Positions 41,910-56,223 are shown, counted from the stretch's first letter. The stretch is DNA of 64,000 nt from Taxillus chinensis (GCA_023512835.1 CM042084.1:49833609-49897608), one strand, 5' to 3'. Notes: a model not told the origin generated them from the sequence alone. Numbers and translations are program-made.

Positions 41910-43046
41910 AGGGTTAAACACAAGGCTGAGCATATGGTATATAAACTATGGAAAGCTTTGTATGGATGGAAGCAAGCTCCAAGGGCCTGGTACGACACAC
42001 TGTCAGAATTCTTGCTCAAACATAATTTCAGAAAAGGGAAGATAGACACCACTCTATTTCTACGAAAGGAGAAAGATAATTCACTCATCGTACAAATCTA
42101 TGTGGATGACATCATTTTCGGATCGTCCAATCCGAAGCTTTGTGAAGAATTTGCAGAGTTGATGACTGGCAAATTTGAAATGAGCATGATGGGAGAACTA
42201 ACGTATTTCTTTGGGATAGAAGTTAAACAAATGAAGGATGGAATCTTCATCAACCAAGCGAAGTACACACGAGACTTAATCAAGAAGTTCAAAATGCAAA
42301 ACTCATATCCCGTAAAAACTCCCATGCCCATGAGTGCCAAGTTAGATCCTGATCTTGACGGCGAATCTGTAAATGTGACTAAATACAGAGGGATGATTGC
42401 ATCATTGCTGTACTTTACCGCAAGTCACCCAGATATAATGTTTGCAACTTGCATTTGCGCAAGATATCAGGCAAATCCCAAAGAGTCACACATGCTTCAT
42501 GTGAAATGGATATTGCGATATTTAAAAGGAACAGTGAATTTGGGACTTTGGTACCCAAAGGAGTCTAACTTCTCCTTATCCGGTTATTCAAATGCTGATT
42601 TTGCCAGGTGTCGCATCGACAGAAAGAGCACTAGTGGTACTTGTCAGTTTCTTGGAAACAGATTGATTTCATTGTTTAGTAAGAAGCAGAATTCCGTATC
42701 AACCTCTACTGCTGAGGCAGAATATATAGCTGCTGGGAGTTGCTGCGCTCAGCTACTCTGGATGCAAAGTCAACTTACTGACTACGATTTCAACATGACA
42801 TCTGTTCCTCTGTATTGCGATAACACTAGTGCCATTGCCATCAGCAACAGTCCTGTGATGCACCCAAAGACCAAGCACATTGAAGTCAGGTATCACTTCA
42901 TCCGAGATCATGTTCTTAAAAAGCACATCTCTCTCGAACATGTTGTTACGGATGATCAACTCGCAGACATACTCACCAAGCCCCTACCTGATGCAAGATT
43001 TTTTGAACTTCTCCTTAAATTAGGTATGCTTGATCTATCTGCATAG
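41910..43046 (+). pseudogene. SIR2 reverse transcriptase (C-terminal part) and RNase H
   Basis: The 370-codon open frame 41934-43046 is the longest credible coding stretch in the window. It contains LWKALYGWKQAPRAWYDTL, the catalytic YVDD at 42099-42110, and MTGKFEMSMMGELTYFFGIE. QAKYTRDLIKKFKM and the RNase H blocks follow (STAEAEYIAAGSCC, DNTSAIAIS, DQLADILTKPLPDARF). The N-terminal 190 or so residues of RT are missing: homology to SIR1 starts at about 41912 (SIR1 2115), after the Athila-like LTR. No internal stop is present. Even so, the protein could not be active without its RT fingers. Confidence 0.92.
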
Positions 43047-44737
43047 TTTCTACTTTATAACTCTAACAGTACTTCTTTCAGAACATGCATCACATTTATA
43101 ATGCACATTTGACACCAACTATTTCTCATGCTGATTATTTTTACTTGTGTCATGCATTTTGTTTCGATAAATTTCTCAAATGTTCATATTGGGAGGATGC
43201 TTGCATTTCCCGACTGAAGTCGTTTAAGCCAACATAATTAAAACGTATATGAATAACCTTTTTAGGATTTCATGATTTTAATCTCCACTCATCACCACAT
43301 GACGAATGCTGTTTCGTATTGATTGCTCTATTAACTTGTATGGTTGAAGGAATGAAATGGGTTAGCTCAGAATACCTAGTGGATGTACTCACCGTCGCAG
43401 TCAGATAGCTCTTGAAGTGTAGTTTCCTAATGGGTAGACGGCGTTGTCTCATGATCTAAATTCTTTAACAGGAAATGACCATCAAGAGGATAGCATGATC
43501 TACGGGGGAGAAAATGCTTTATTAATTATCCAAGTAATACCCCGTATATGTCTCGTGACCTCTTTCCTGGCTGTCTATCTGAGGGGGAGTCTATCATTGA
43601 GAGGATCGCAGGATCTCAGGGGGAGCAATAGCTATCTATTACCTTTGTAATGATCCCCTAATATGTCTCGGATGCTCTTTCCTCTAAACTCTCACTTCTG
43701 GATCTAACTGGACATGCATTGTTGAATCAGAATTGTGGCATGCTTGGATGTTTTTCGTTCTTCAACCATGCATTTTAATCAGATAATCATCTACTTGCTT
43801 TTGACATGTGTTCATTTCTCCAGACTCAAGAATCCTAATTTGGACAAATCATATGATTTTTAATTAATCTTAGCTACGTCATTCCGTAGGAAGGTTTCGT
43901 TATGTTAACCAATATGAACTTGTGTGTTTATTGTCTGACATATGCCTTGATTCAGTAACACTGATCATTTTCTCATATGTATGTGTCTACTACATTCCTT
44001 TTCAATGCATTAAGTTCTATTTCTCATTAGTTCGGATTCAGTTGCTCTTTAATAAACTATTTCCTCTTATCCGTACTAATCCCTACCTGTTAAGCTTTTG
44101 TTCTTTTAGTTTATTTTCGTGAAGCTACAGGTTTAGATTCTCTTTGTAACTTTACCGATATATCTTGTTTATAGTCTCGGATTTGAAATGTTGTGGTACT
44201 TCTCTTCTCTTTGACTTCACGACAGCAAAGGAATCTACTTCTCTCTTACCGCACTCTGTTTCTCCGGACACGGTCTACTTTTTATCCGAATAATCTTATC
44301 TCAGATATCATATACTCCGGATCATCGTCGATTCATTCCTCCGGACTCTTGGAACTCTCACGTAGCGATAATCCATGTCTTATTCTATATCGCGTGCTTT
44401 TGAGGAGGAATAATGATGGTCCATTAAATGCACGTCTCGTGGTGCACACACTTCCCAAAGAAGGCAAACAGTTGTTATCATTCCCTGGTCATGCCGCCTC
44501 CACGTCATCTCTATATCCGGAGGCGCACCGCTATCAAGACTAATGACATCAGCCTGTCAAGTGGTTCACTGTTCCACTCGCTTAATCCCTAGACCCGTTG
44601 ACAATCACGGACTCGGTCTTATATATCTTGGACATTCCTGCACAGCGCGAGTTTACATTTTTCAAATCCCTAAAACCCTCATTGCTCCTTCAATCCCCAA
44701 GACCTCGCCTCCTTTCTCCTCTCAATCTTTCTCTCAA
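43047..44737 (+). other. SIR2 noncoding region with repeated polypurine motifs
   Basis: This lies between RNase H and the envelope-like ORF. Purine-rich motifs occur near 43499-43512 (GATCTACGGGGGAG), 43573-43587 (CTGAGGGGGAG) and 43611-43626 (GATCTCAGGGGGAG). Shorter related units lie between them. SIR1 carries the same set on the minus strand. From about 44085 on, only SIR2 is represented. No ORF here has a recognisable domain. Confidence 0.75.
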
Positions 44738-45567
44738 ATGGCACCCAAAACTTCTCTTTCCAGCGTTAACCCTGGCCATTTGGTTGATTGCCGCGCTGTC
44801 TCCCATCCTCCGGCTTGGTTTCTAGAACTCCGCCCACTCCTGGAAGCCTCTCACATCCTGAACCTAATCTCCAATCCTGTTGATCTTCTTATTGAAGACA
44901 TTCTTGAGTTCTACCAATGGGTCGCTGCACCACCGACTCCATTATCTCCTACGTCCGCGGTGAATCCTTATTGATCACCCCAGCCGTCCTCTGCGCCGCT
45001 CTCAATCTACCTCCCGGTGATCCTTAGCGCCCGGATGCTGAGACAATGGCCGCTTCCATGGGTTGCTCCTATAAAGGGAAGGAGTACAAAATCAAGTCCT
45101 TTGAAGGTCGCTACCAATGTATGGCGACCATACTAAGCCGATGCCTCTTGGCTCCTACAACTGCTCTGGACTTTGTCCCGTACGACCTTCTATTGGCTAT
45201 GTACGGAGTCTTTAAGGGTCTCCTGATGGACTGGGGGACATTCTTGTTCCAACTGCTGAAGAACGGTCCAAAGAACCATTCTTTCGGGCGGATACTCAGC
45301 GTTGCCTTCCGACATCTACATCCGGACCATTTTGCCTGATATGATGTTATCCCTTTCCCTCAGGCATATTATCTTTGCCACCTTACGCCTGATGGGAACA
45401 TGACGGCCCGTCGTCCCTCTACTGCTCTCCATCTTCTTCCTGCCTCGGAACAACAAGGCAGCTCGGTTGGTAACCCCTCCGACAGCCATGCCCCCGAAGT
45501 CAGCTCTGCTCACCTGGTCCTCCCGGATTCGGTCCGTTGTTGCCACCTCCATCTCTCGGGCCTCCCA
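44738..45567 (+). pseudogene. SIR2 envelope-like third ORF, N-terminal part
   Basis: The frame from ATG 44738 begins MAPKTSLSSVNPGHLVDCRA and has LIEDILEFYQW. After one frameshift (about 44930) it continues with YVRGESLLITPAVLCAALNL. A stop at 45026 and a further segment follow (YQCMATILSRCLLAPTTALD, YDLLLAMYGVFKGLLMDWG, FGRILSVAFRHL). This order fits the family annotated as putative plant transposon protein or envelope-like protein. It is often found downstream of pol in Sireviruses. Its function is unknown; I see no signal peptide or clear membrane helix. It is interrupted at 45567 by a solo LTR. Confidence 0.65.
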
Positions 45568-46607
45568 TGTAACGCCCCCAAATTTGAACCTCCAAACTGG
45601 GTGCGTTAGCGGAAATTAAATATACAAATTTTTTATCAATTTCAAACTATTACTTATTTAATCAAACAAACCATTCATTATTACAAATTTCAATCTAAGA
45701 TCTTTAAGGTTTAGGGGTTTAGAGACTAAGTGTCCATAACCCATTATTACATAATAAAGCATACGAGCAAACAACTTAATAAATCCTTAAAATTTCATAC
45801 AACTTTATTTCCAAGCACTTCTCGATTCCTTATCTTAGTTTCTCCATCCCTTAATTACCTGGGGTTGTAAAAGAAATCATAAAAAGGGTGAGCTCAAATA
45901 GCCCAATAAGGGTAAAATAAGCGGGTAAGGAAAATTATGAAAATATCGAACATAGGAAATACCATATAACATTTGCATACATGATCAACATTTCACAAGG
46001 AAATCATAACATGGAAGATTATGTTTAGACATCGTATCATAACATCATGACCTAGGTTAACCACCCAGATACCGTATCATAACATAACATATTATCAGCT
46101 GGATTGACACTCTCCAATGATGTTCTTTACCCAATGCATTGGAGGTCTTTCTGGAACCACCCATCATAAACTTACTTTGTCCAAACATAAGAGGTTATAA
46201 CAACTTTAACATACATAAATGAGGCATCACATAGAATTTCAATAAAACATTCAAAGTTAACAAGGATAACCATGAATATCAAAATGGTTATCTACCCCAA
46301 TCAATAGCATAGATTACCAGGAGAGAGATTAAAAAGAGACTAATCTAATCTTCTCAACAATAAAATGGAATTAGAAGAATAAGAAACATAAAACTCTTAC
46401 AATAATAATTCCAAATAAAACAAGATAAAGAGGAAGAGAAAAGTCCCTTACAATAATAATGAAATATAGATTATAATGAAAATGAAAAAGGGGATGAGAA
46501 AAACCCTTACGATCCACTTGTCGTTCTCCGCGTTCTAAACTTTAAAAAATATCAAAACACTAAATTAGCATTAATGCTTGAAAAGCTCAATATCACACAT
46601 TTCTCCT

Positions 46608-46647
<40 letters not shown>

Positions 46648-47129
46648 TACTTTAACTTATAACTTTTAATAGGCATACCGTTCTTGTGGGGTTGAATATT
46701 AATTTGAGTTCCCACTTCTATTGCTGTTCCATCTCCTATTCCGATCCCATGCATCATAAGCCTTGAGTTGTGCAATAACTATGTTATATGCCTTGAGAGT
46801 TTTTGAATAAGATTTACTTCTTGTATTGGGTGAACGGAAAAGGCATTCGATAAGCTTATTTTTCCTACGTGTCTTCCACCTTAACCATAAGGGTATATTA
46901 GACATGGGTCTAAAGGGAAGATCTAAAGGAGATAAGGATGGGGATAGCTGTGAGGTTGAAGCATTAACAATTGAGGTTGCGGAAGAAGAAGGGCGATTGT
47001 TGGGGGAATTCATTATCGAAGTTGTTCCTTACGATCCTCCGCTATCTAGAACCGTAAAAATAAAGGAAACATTAAATCAATATTCTTATATTTTTACTTT
47101 AAAAATGCTATGATAGAATAACATATTTT

Positions 47130-47300
47130 AAAATAAGGTGGCAATGCCAACCATGCATGTATATACGAGGTGATATAATCAACCATATAAATAACATATG
47201 TGAGGTGGTAAAAACAACTATGTAAGTAATATATATGAGGTGGTAAAACCAACCATGAATATAGTATATATGAGGTGATAAAACCAACCATATGGATCTA
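47130..47300 (-). repeat. Short tandem repeat inside the solo LTR
   Basis: About four units of 40-48 bp contain GAGGTGRTAAAACCAACCAT-like sequence. The unit is unlike those of the other LTRs in this window. Confidence 0.7.
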
Positions 47301-47513
47301 CATAATAAATAAGAAGTGACTTCAAAATTTCGAAATTTTAAGTATTACCTTTCGTAGAACTTCGACGCTTGGTAAGTACCAAAAGCAAAAGAGGATTTGA
47401 GTAGAGTATTTGGGGTGTTAAGAGGGCTTAAGGGAGTGTTTTTAGAGGGAATTTCGTGGTGTGGCTTGAGGGATTTGTGCTTAAGAGGAGAGGCAAGACA
47501 CTCCTTATATAGG

Positions 47514-47523
47514 CAAGGATGGT
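47514..47523 (-). promoter_or_regulatory. TATA box of the solo LTR
   Basis: CCTATATAAG is read on the minus strand, about 1.4 kb from the LTR start, followed by a leader-like CT-rich segment. Confidence 0.6.
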
Positions 47524-48344
47524 AGGTGTAATAGTGTGAAAAAATAGTGTACGAATTTGACTTTGGCATTAAATTAAATTATTTAAAATATATATAATAC
47601 TTTATTTTATTCATATTATCTCTTATTAAAAACGTGGTTATCTCCTCCTACCATAAAAAAATGTTTTAAGACTTTTAAACCTAGAAGGTTCCTTTGGCAT
47701 CAAAAGTCCACATTGGTGTACTCCCTACTAATTCAATTATAACGTTTTTAATTTTGTAGTTTTTGACAAATGGTCAATTGTATTGCATTACTAACTCAAA
47801 TATCTACAAATGGGTATTAATTTTATAATTTTTTATTATGTATAACAAAAGTAATTGAATTTTAAGGTCATACTAAATGTTTACCCGTTAATACTGAACC
47901 TATGTGTAGTATTTTAAATTCTGGAATTGATTGGCTTCATATTAAATTCTGAAATTTCTACACGTTTTAGCTAAGTCATAAATGAACAAATGGGATTTGG
48001 TTTCATGTCAATTGGATCTGTATAATTCAAGTTATGGATTTTTGAATGGGACCTGCAGAATCTGCCTCATTCAAATTTTTGGGCCTTACCTATGTTTTAT
48101 ACTTTTGGTAAAGTTAAGGCTTGTAATACTTACTTACCCATAGTAATTTGGCTTAAGAAACTAAATGACATAATATATAGCATCTAAACTTTTTATGACA
48201 TATAAGGAATTATTTTATTTTTTATAACGTATTTAATATTTACGCGGATAAAATAATATAATTGCATAATCAATAAACAATAAAGTAAGATAACATTATA
48301 GCATAAAATATTATAAACCTAAATATAAACATTAATATCATATT

Positions 48345-48629
48345 CTATGGCCTTCGTAAAATTTCTTGAATTGTATTAGCATATGTGCGTAGGACGTGTT
48401 GTGCTTCGGTAGTAGAGCTGCACAACCCTTCGGCTAACATTGTTGTGGTTGTCGCACGAATAACCTCAAACTTCTCCCTGTGTCTCGTCGCATTATATTG
48501 CAGCCATTGGACACGAGCATTTAGCTCATCTACAGCAAAGCATAGCTTTGTAACTTCAAGTCGTATTGCTCGCCGATCTTCATCGCGTACACTATTCTCG
48601 GATGGCAGTACTTGAGAACTTGATGCCAT
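48345..48629 (-). CDS. 94-codon ORF inside the solo LTR, unknown function
   Basis: I do not recognise this protein. The frame starts 289 bp after the LTR start (ATG at 48629) and reads MASSSQVLPSENSVRDEDRR, then EVTKLCFAVDELNARVQWLQ and TTTTMLAEGLCSSTTEAQHV. It ends with YANTIQEILRRP. The middle looks helical with heptad-like spacing of Leu, Val and Ile; I see no signal peptide, membrane segment or catalytic motif. It is uninterrupted and of ordinary composition in a very AT-rich LTR. It lies upstream of the LTR TATA box, so the normal transcript from this LTR would not start before it. It could be a captured gene fragment, an LTR-encoded accessory ORF or chance. Confidence 0.4.
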   Translation of the reverse strand: MASSSQVLPSENSVRDEDRRAIRLEVTKLCFAVDELNARVQWLQYNATRHREKFEVIRATTTTMLAEGLCSSTTEAQHVLRTYANTIQEILRRP

Positions 48630-48923
48630 AACTCTTATTATTCTTCTTCTTACTTCTATACTCTCTTATAAATAAAATCTCATACTCATACCTATTTATG
48701 GAAGTCCAAACGAATACTATTCATAACGGCTAGTTACTATTCTAATGACTACTTACTAGTCACATGCTATTTGAATGACTATATTGGGTGCTTATTTTTA
48801 TCGTGATAATATCCAAAATATCCTTTCTAACTATTGTTAACAATAACATTATTATTATTTTATTATTATTACTCTTTAAGAAAGAACTTAAATAGCTAAA
48901 AATTTTGTGGGTCTTACATCCCA

Positions 48924-51050
<2,127 letters not shown>

Positions 51051-51241
51051 AGGGGTTCTTGGGGGGGGGGGGGGTTTCCGGTGGGGGGAAGTTTACTCCC
51101 AAGTAGGTAGTTTTTTTTTTGGGGGGCTTGTTTGGGGTTTTTTTTTTGATGAATTTTTTTTTTTTCCCCCTTAAAACCTAAAAAAAATAAAAAATAGGTA
51201 AAGAAGGATAAATTTTTTAAAAGAATTTTAATTAAATTAAA

Positions 51242-51281
<40 letters not shown>

Positions 51282-51294
51282 TAAATTCTTCGGG
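51051..51294. other. Homopolymer-rich low-quality stretch
   Basis: Runs of G, T and A follow each other (for example A from 51247 to 51278). No feature can be assigned. It joins the G/C stretch to a Tekay LTR fragment. Confidence 0.7.
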
Positions 51295-51690
51295 GGGGCC
51301 TAACCACGAGACGGGGAGGGAGAGGGGACACCCCTACCTTAAAAAAAGATCCTCCTTGCTCCCGCGCTAGACGCCGTCCTCCCCACGCAAGATGCTCCGC
51401 AGCAGCCGAACCGACCGACAGTTCTCCTCTTTTCCCTCTCTCTAGCTCTCTCTCTCTCCACGACGGCTGTAGTGGCTGAAAAACCCCTAACCCTAGAACA
51501 AGGAGTCTCCTCATCCTTATATAGACCTCCCACTATCAGAATGACGTAGTTTTGATTAAGTGAAACCCAGGATCAAAACGACGTAGTTTTGATTACACAA
51601 GCTACCACCTTCTCGCTTCCATACACGCCAAAATATCCACAATTCCAACATGGTCCTTTGGGGAAAAATCATTAGGAGCCATAAGATATA
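51295..51690 (-). repeat. Tekay LTR fragment (promoter part)
   Basis: It matches 52340-52710 closely: the GA leader, TATA (51515-51525) and two ACGT palindromes at 51535-51556 and 51572-51593. It breaks off at AAAAATCATTAG, where the sequence continues as the body of another LTR copy. It is therefore a truncated second copy, not a tandem duplication of the whole LTR. Confidence 0.75.
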
Positions 51691-53196
51691 AACATGTCTC
51701 CCCAACCCATCCCATGCTCCTAGCGTTTACATGAGGGTGTGTACAGGTGCAGTGTAGTGACAATAAGATATAAACAGGTTGTGTTCCACAATCACACGGC
51801 ACACACATATCCACACCATCATAGGGCTTAGCCATATAGGCTAACATATCCACAGCCACTCAGGCTTAGCCACACGGGCTAACATATCCACAACCTCTCA
51901 GGCTTATCCACACGGGCTAACATATCCACGGCCATATAGGCTTAGCCACACGGGCTAACATATCCACAGTCATATAGGCTTAGCCACATGGGCTAACATA
52001 TCCACAGCCTCTCAGGCTTAGCCACATGGGCTAACAGTTCCAGTCCCAGGCTTCCACAGCCACCGGGTTCCACAAACACAGCATACAAGGTCACACAGGC
52101 ATTAAACCAAACACGTAGCATACACACTTTCACAGGCATAATACCAAACACATACTAGGCATATTCACACAGACATTCACATAGGCATTTTATCGAACAC
52201 TTGATATGCACTCACCATCCAACACCAAAATACATCAAAAACCGCCATTGAAGGCCAACATTCATATAGGAGGTCACACCTATATGAATTTACATATAAA
52301 TAATATAGCAATAGCAATAGAAACTCGATAAATCCTCTACACAGGGCCTAACCCTGGAACAGACTAGGTGAGACAGAACCCATACCTTAAAGAAGATCCT
52401 CCTTGCTCCCGCGCTAGACGCCGTCCTCCCCACGCAAGATGCTCCGGCAGCAACCGACAGTTCTCCTCCTTTCCCTCTCTCTAGCTCTCTCTCTCTCCAC
52501 GACGGCTGCAGTGGCTGAAAAACCCCTAACCCTAGAACAAGGAGTCTCCTCATCCTTATATAGACCTCCCACTATCAAAACAACATAGTTTTGATTAAGT
52601 GAAACCCAGGATCAAAACGACGTAGTTTTGATTCCACAAGCTACCACCTTCTCGCTTCCATACACGCCAAAATACCCACAATTCCAACATGGTCCTTTGG
52701 GGAAAAATCATTAGAATGACAAAACCAAGGTAACCATGCAAAAACATGCCTGCACGCCAATTTGAACGCCAATTCCCCAATTGGCGTGCACCTCCAAATG
52801 CACTCAAACTTCACCCCAAGCCTCGTTGCATCTTGTAGAGGTCTAAGAAGCAAAAATATGCTTGCACGTGAAATGGGTGAATTCACGTGCAGCTCGAAAT
52901 GCTCTGAAATTTCTGTGGTAGGTAGAGGACCTCATTCTAAGAAACTTTTGTTCTTGCATGCCAATTGTTTGAGGCCATCTACCCTATCAAAAGTGAGCTC
53001 CAAGATCAGCTAAAACAGCTTAAAACCGCCTGTATACGCATAGCATCTTCCTAGGGCATAAAGGTACATTATCACTTGTCACATGCACCTCCCAAAAGTC
53101 TCCTCTTGGGCTCATCTCTTACCGCAAACTTGTGCACCAACATCCAAGGTGTTTGTGGTTAACTTCTTACACACGGGTTACACATGGGTCATTACA
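51691..53196 (-). repeat. Tekay LTR, nearly complete, lacking its 3' end
   Basis: The minus-strand start TGTAATGACCCATG is at 53196, next to SIR2 LTR sequence. It carries palindromes at 52611-52632 and 52574-52595, a TATA box near 52560, a GA leader at about 52480 and a tandem repeat at 51825-52035. The last 400 bp or so (down to a GGGGCGTGACA end) are missing on the left. It is either a truncated solo LTR or the edge of an element lost in the artefact region. Confidence 0.75.
51825..52035 (-). repeat. Tandem repeat, about 5.5 units of 40 bp
   Basis: Plus-strand units contain AGGCTTAGCCACACGGG and CTAACATATCCACAG. It lies at the position where other Tekay LTRs of the window carry unrelated tandem repeats. 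Confidence 0.85.
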
Positions 53197-53607
53197 TGAT
53201 ACGGAGTAGGCCATCTGTTCCTTTAACTCATGCAGAGTAAGGAAACTAGATGCGGAGTAAGGAAGCGCTGATGCAGAGTAAGCACTCCGACCTTCTCTTT
53301 CATATGGAGTAAGGAAGCGTTTACACAGAATAAGGATTCCAGTACCAAATTGATACAGAGTAAGCAATTAGTATTACGGAGTAAGGATCCGAGCTTAGTT
53401 TAACACGGAGTATGGAACCTTACACCGGATTCAAGAAGATGCTACTTCAACTAATCTCTTCGTATTCAAAGTCACCAGCTCGCTGCTTCCCAATGTAAGA
53501 CAAACTTGTTGAGAACCTAAACCATCTTACACATGGATCATCCGGATATGTGGACATAACTTTAACTACACTTGGGAACTTACAAAGACTCTTATGCATT
53601 GCAAACC
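53197..53607 (+). repeat. SIR2 3' LTR, internal piece
   Basis: It aligns with 19531-19952 of the SIR2 5' LTR, including the CGGAGTAAGG array and ATCCGGATATGTGGAC. The left end is cut by the Tekay LTR ending at 53196. The right side is interrupted by the solo LTR at 53608; the next 32 bp follow at 57480-57511. Confidence 0.85.
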
Positions 53608-53815
53608 TGTAACGACCCGTATTTTGCGGTATGTAAGAAGTTAACCATAGATGCCTTGTGAGTGGAAATTGTTGGGTTTTAGGGAGTTTTCTTCCCACAC
53701 ACTTTAGCTAAAATACCTTGAATGTTGATGCACAAGTTTGAGGTAAGAGATGGGCCCAAGAGGGGACTTTTGGGAGGTGCACGTGACAATGCACGTCATA
53801 TGGGGATATGACGTG

Positions 53816-55986
53816 TGTTGGACCCCATTTTGTCCGGGTTGGACATACTAACCCCATTTGATATACCTTTCTGCCCATGCCATATACCTTGTTGAACAGG
53901 TCCACAATGATCCCATACTTCCAAGGAATGGTTTACCCCAATTTGCACGAGATAGATACAATTGACACGAATGGGGAGTCCAAAATTAATGACTTCTGCT
54001 ACAAGTCTTTGAAGCTCCCCAAGACTAACACCAGGTGATAGAGATTGAAAATTGGAGATTAACGCACTTAACCGAGCTCAAATCGGACTTAAAATGAAGA
54101 AGTTATGGCCAAAACAACTTTCGTTGGAAAAAGTGAAACTTGCCAAAGGTCAATGCCCCTGGTCAAACTGTCCGAAAAAGTGATCATGCGAAACTCTCCA
54201 AAATGTCTATGTAGGCGAATACGGGTCTTCCCAAACAATCCCTAAAAGGTCGTCCATTTTTGCATTGTGGGTAAGGGTAAAAAGGTAAAAAAAAAGGAGC
54301 CCTGATCATCGTTGAAAAAACCTGATACCATTCCAGCCTCGTCCCAGCGCAAACAAAGAGGCAGAGGGAGAGAAAAAAAAACAGAGAGTTGAGTCCCAAA
54401 ACAAAAAAAAAAAAACCAGATCCCGCCAGCTTCTTCCCTGCAAAAAAAAAAAAGGAGAGTAGAGTCCCAAGTTCTTCCCCACGCGAAAAGAGAGAGGAAA
54501 AAAAAGAAGAAAAATAGAGATCACATCCAACAAAAAAAATCGCCCAGTCTTTCTGTTATTCTGCAATCAAACATCGCCCCTTCATCCTCTTTCCCTCCTA
54601 TCTCGATCCAGTTCTTTTTTTTTTCAGCAAAAGAAAAACACAAAAACAACTCCCACTTCAGCCCTCTCTTTCTGCGTTTTCAGCAAAAAAAAAACACAAA
54701 AGACACCAATCCTTTTTCAGTCCCCTATTTCTCATGCTCACCCTCCTTATTTCTAGTCACCAAAAAAATCTCAAACCCAAAAAGTACATCACTCCAATCT
54801 TCAAATACCAAGAAATCCTCCTCACAAATCTCGCCGTCAGATTTGTTGGTTCTAAGCAAGTGATTATCAGCGCCGACAGGAGCTCAAACGGAAGATTGGT
54901 GTTGCAAGCCCCAAAGTCGGTTAAGCCCTTAATTCTTCATTACTTTTCAGCTTACTTACATTAATATTTGATGTAATTCTTAATATTTCCTTGTATTTCT
55001 TTTTCTTTTACTTGTTGTATTGTGTTTTTCCTTGTTTTTCCCTTTCCTTTGCATATTTGTATGTTGTAGTTATGTAAAGTATAGCAAACAAAAAAAAAAA
55101 AAAGAAAGAAAAAGAGAGAGGGCAAAGGGAGTCATGAAGAAAAAGAAAAGAAAGAAAAAGAGTGGGTCGTTTTGATTTATGGATGTCACAATCACACACA
55201 TCACTTTATATGTTATTGTGTTAGTTTCAAAGTTTTATCCTTGCGAAAAAAAAACAAAAACAAAAACAAAAACAAAAACGTTTTCAAAACCACAGAAAAA
55301 ATGCATTTTAAGTCAAAAAAAAAGCATCTAAAAAAATGCACGTTTCCATATTTAGGAGCTCCAATTCCATTTAAAACACAAAGCAAAAAAAAAACATGTT
55401 TTACCTTCCAAAAACAATAAAAAAAAGAAAGCAAAACCAAAACAAAACGTTTTTTAGAAAACATAAAAAACAAAAAAATGTATGTTTTCTAACCCAAAAA
55501 ACCAAAAAAAAAAGGGAAAATTAAAAACCATTTTTTAGGACTTCAATTTCCAAAAGTAAAACCAAAAACCCAAAACCAACCCGTAGGATTTCATTCTCCA
55601 CTTCACACAAAAACCCAAAACTTTTAGGATTCCCTTTAGAAATTTAGGGTAAATCCATTTTCACCATGACTTTAACAAATAACTTAGCTAAATAAAAATC
55701 ATAGAGTTTTTAGGAAACTTAACCCCGTCATAGCAGTACAAATAAAATAGAAACCTCCTCCTCCTAAATTAGATACCGAAAGGGCGCTGTAGGGGTGCTA
55801 ATTCTTCCCTACACGTAACCAACTCCCGAACCTTTCTCTGATAACCCAGACGACACATTTAAACTACTCAAAGTAGAGGGTATCCAACTGTACCCCAAAA
55901 ACAGTTGGTGGCGACTCTAAAATTTCACACCATTGGTTTAGTTTGTGCCCACCCCAAACGGGCCCGGACGAAATCCAGTGATGACA
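53816..55986 (+). mobile_element. Solo LTR (2171 bp) of another family, duplication ACGTG
   Basis: It starts TGTTGGACCCC and ends CAGTGATGACA, flanked by ACGTG at 53811-53815 and 55987-55991. It contains a long A-rich part (55230-55560) with AAAAAC repeats, then CTACACGTAACCAACTCCCG and AACAGTTGGTGGCGACTC near the end. I take these as U5-like features of a gypsy LTR, which suggests plus orientation. There is no coding domain. The short ORFs in its A-rich parts are not credible. Confidence 0.75.
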
Positions 55987-56223
55987 ACGTGCAAGGGGGA
56001 TTTTGGTTTGCCTATCTTCTACATGATCCTAGGAAGTTTGGGGTAGAATTTCACAGCTTTTGGAGGTCCACGTCATATGGGGATATGACGTGCATTATGG
56101 CGTGCAACCATATTTTTGTACCGTCACCTTGGTTTTGTTGTTCTAAACATCTTTTTCCAAAGGGCATGTTGGAATTATGAGTATTTTGTCTTGTATGGAT
56201 GCGGAAAGGTTATAGCTTGTGCG

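Larger units (their letters stand above)
45568..48918 (-). mobile_element. Solo LTR (3351 bp) with target duplication TCCCA
   Basis: The unit is TGTAACGCCCCC at 45568 to GGGTCTTACA at 48918, bounded by TCCCA at 45563-45567 and 48919-48923. Removing it restores the envelope-like sequence. The orientation is set by a TATA box on the minus strand (47523-47514). A GAGCTCACCC motif near the end (45893-45884, minus strand) resembles the GCTCACCCCTCCTAC motif of Tekay LTRs. On the minus strand it starts TGTAAGACCC and ends GGGGGCGTTACA. No internal gag or pol is present, so it is read as a solo LTR. It holds one ORF and a short tandem repeat. Confidence 0.85.

Noticed and set aside
46611..46643. AT microsatellite, and GA/CT microsatellites at 31961, 56361, 58441 and 62045
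   Set aside because: These are simple repeats inside LTRs with no further structure. They are noted only as family landmarks.
55172..55473. Lys- or Phe-rich frames in A-rich DNA
   Set aside because: They come from AAAAAC repeats in a solo LTR and have no domain.
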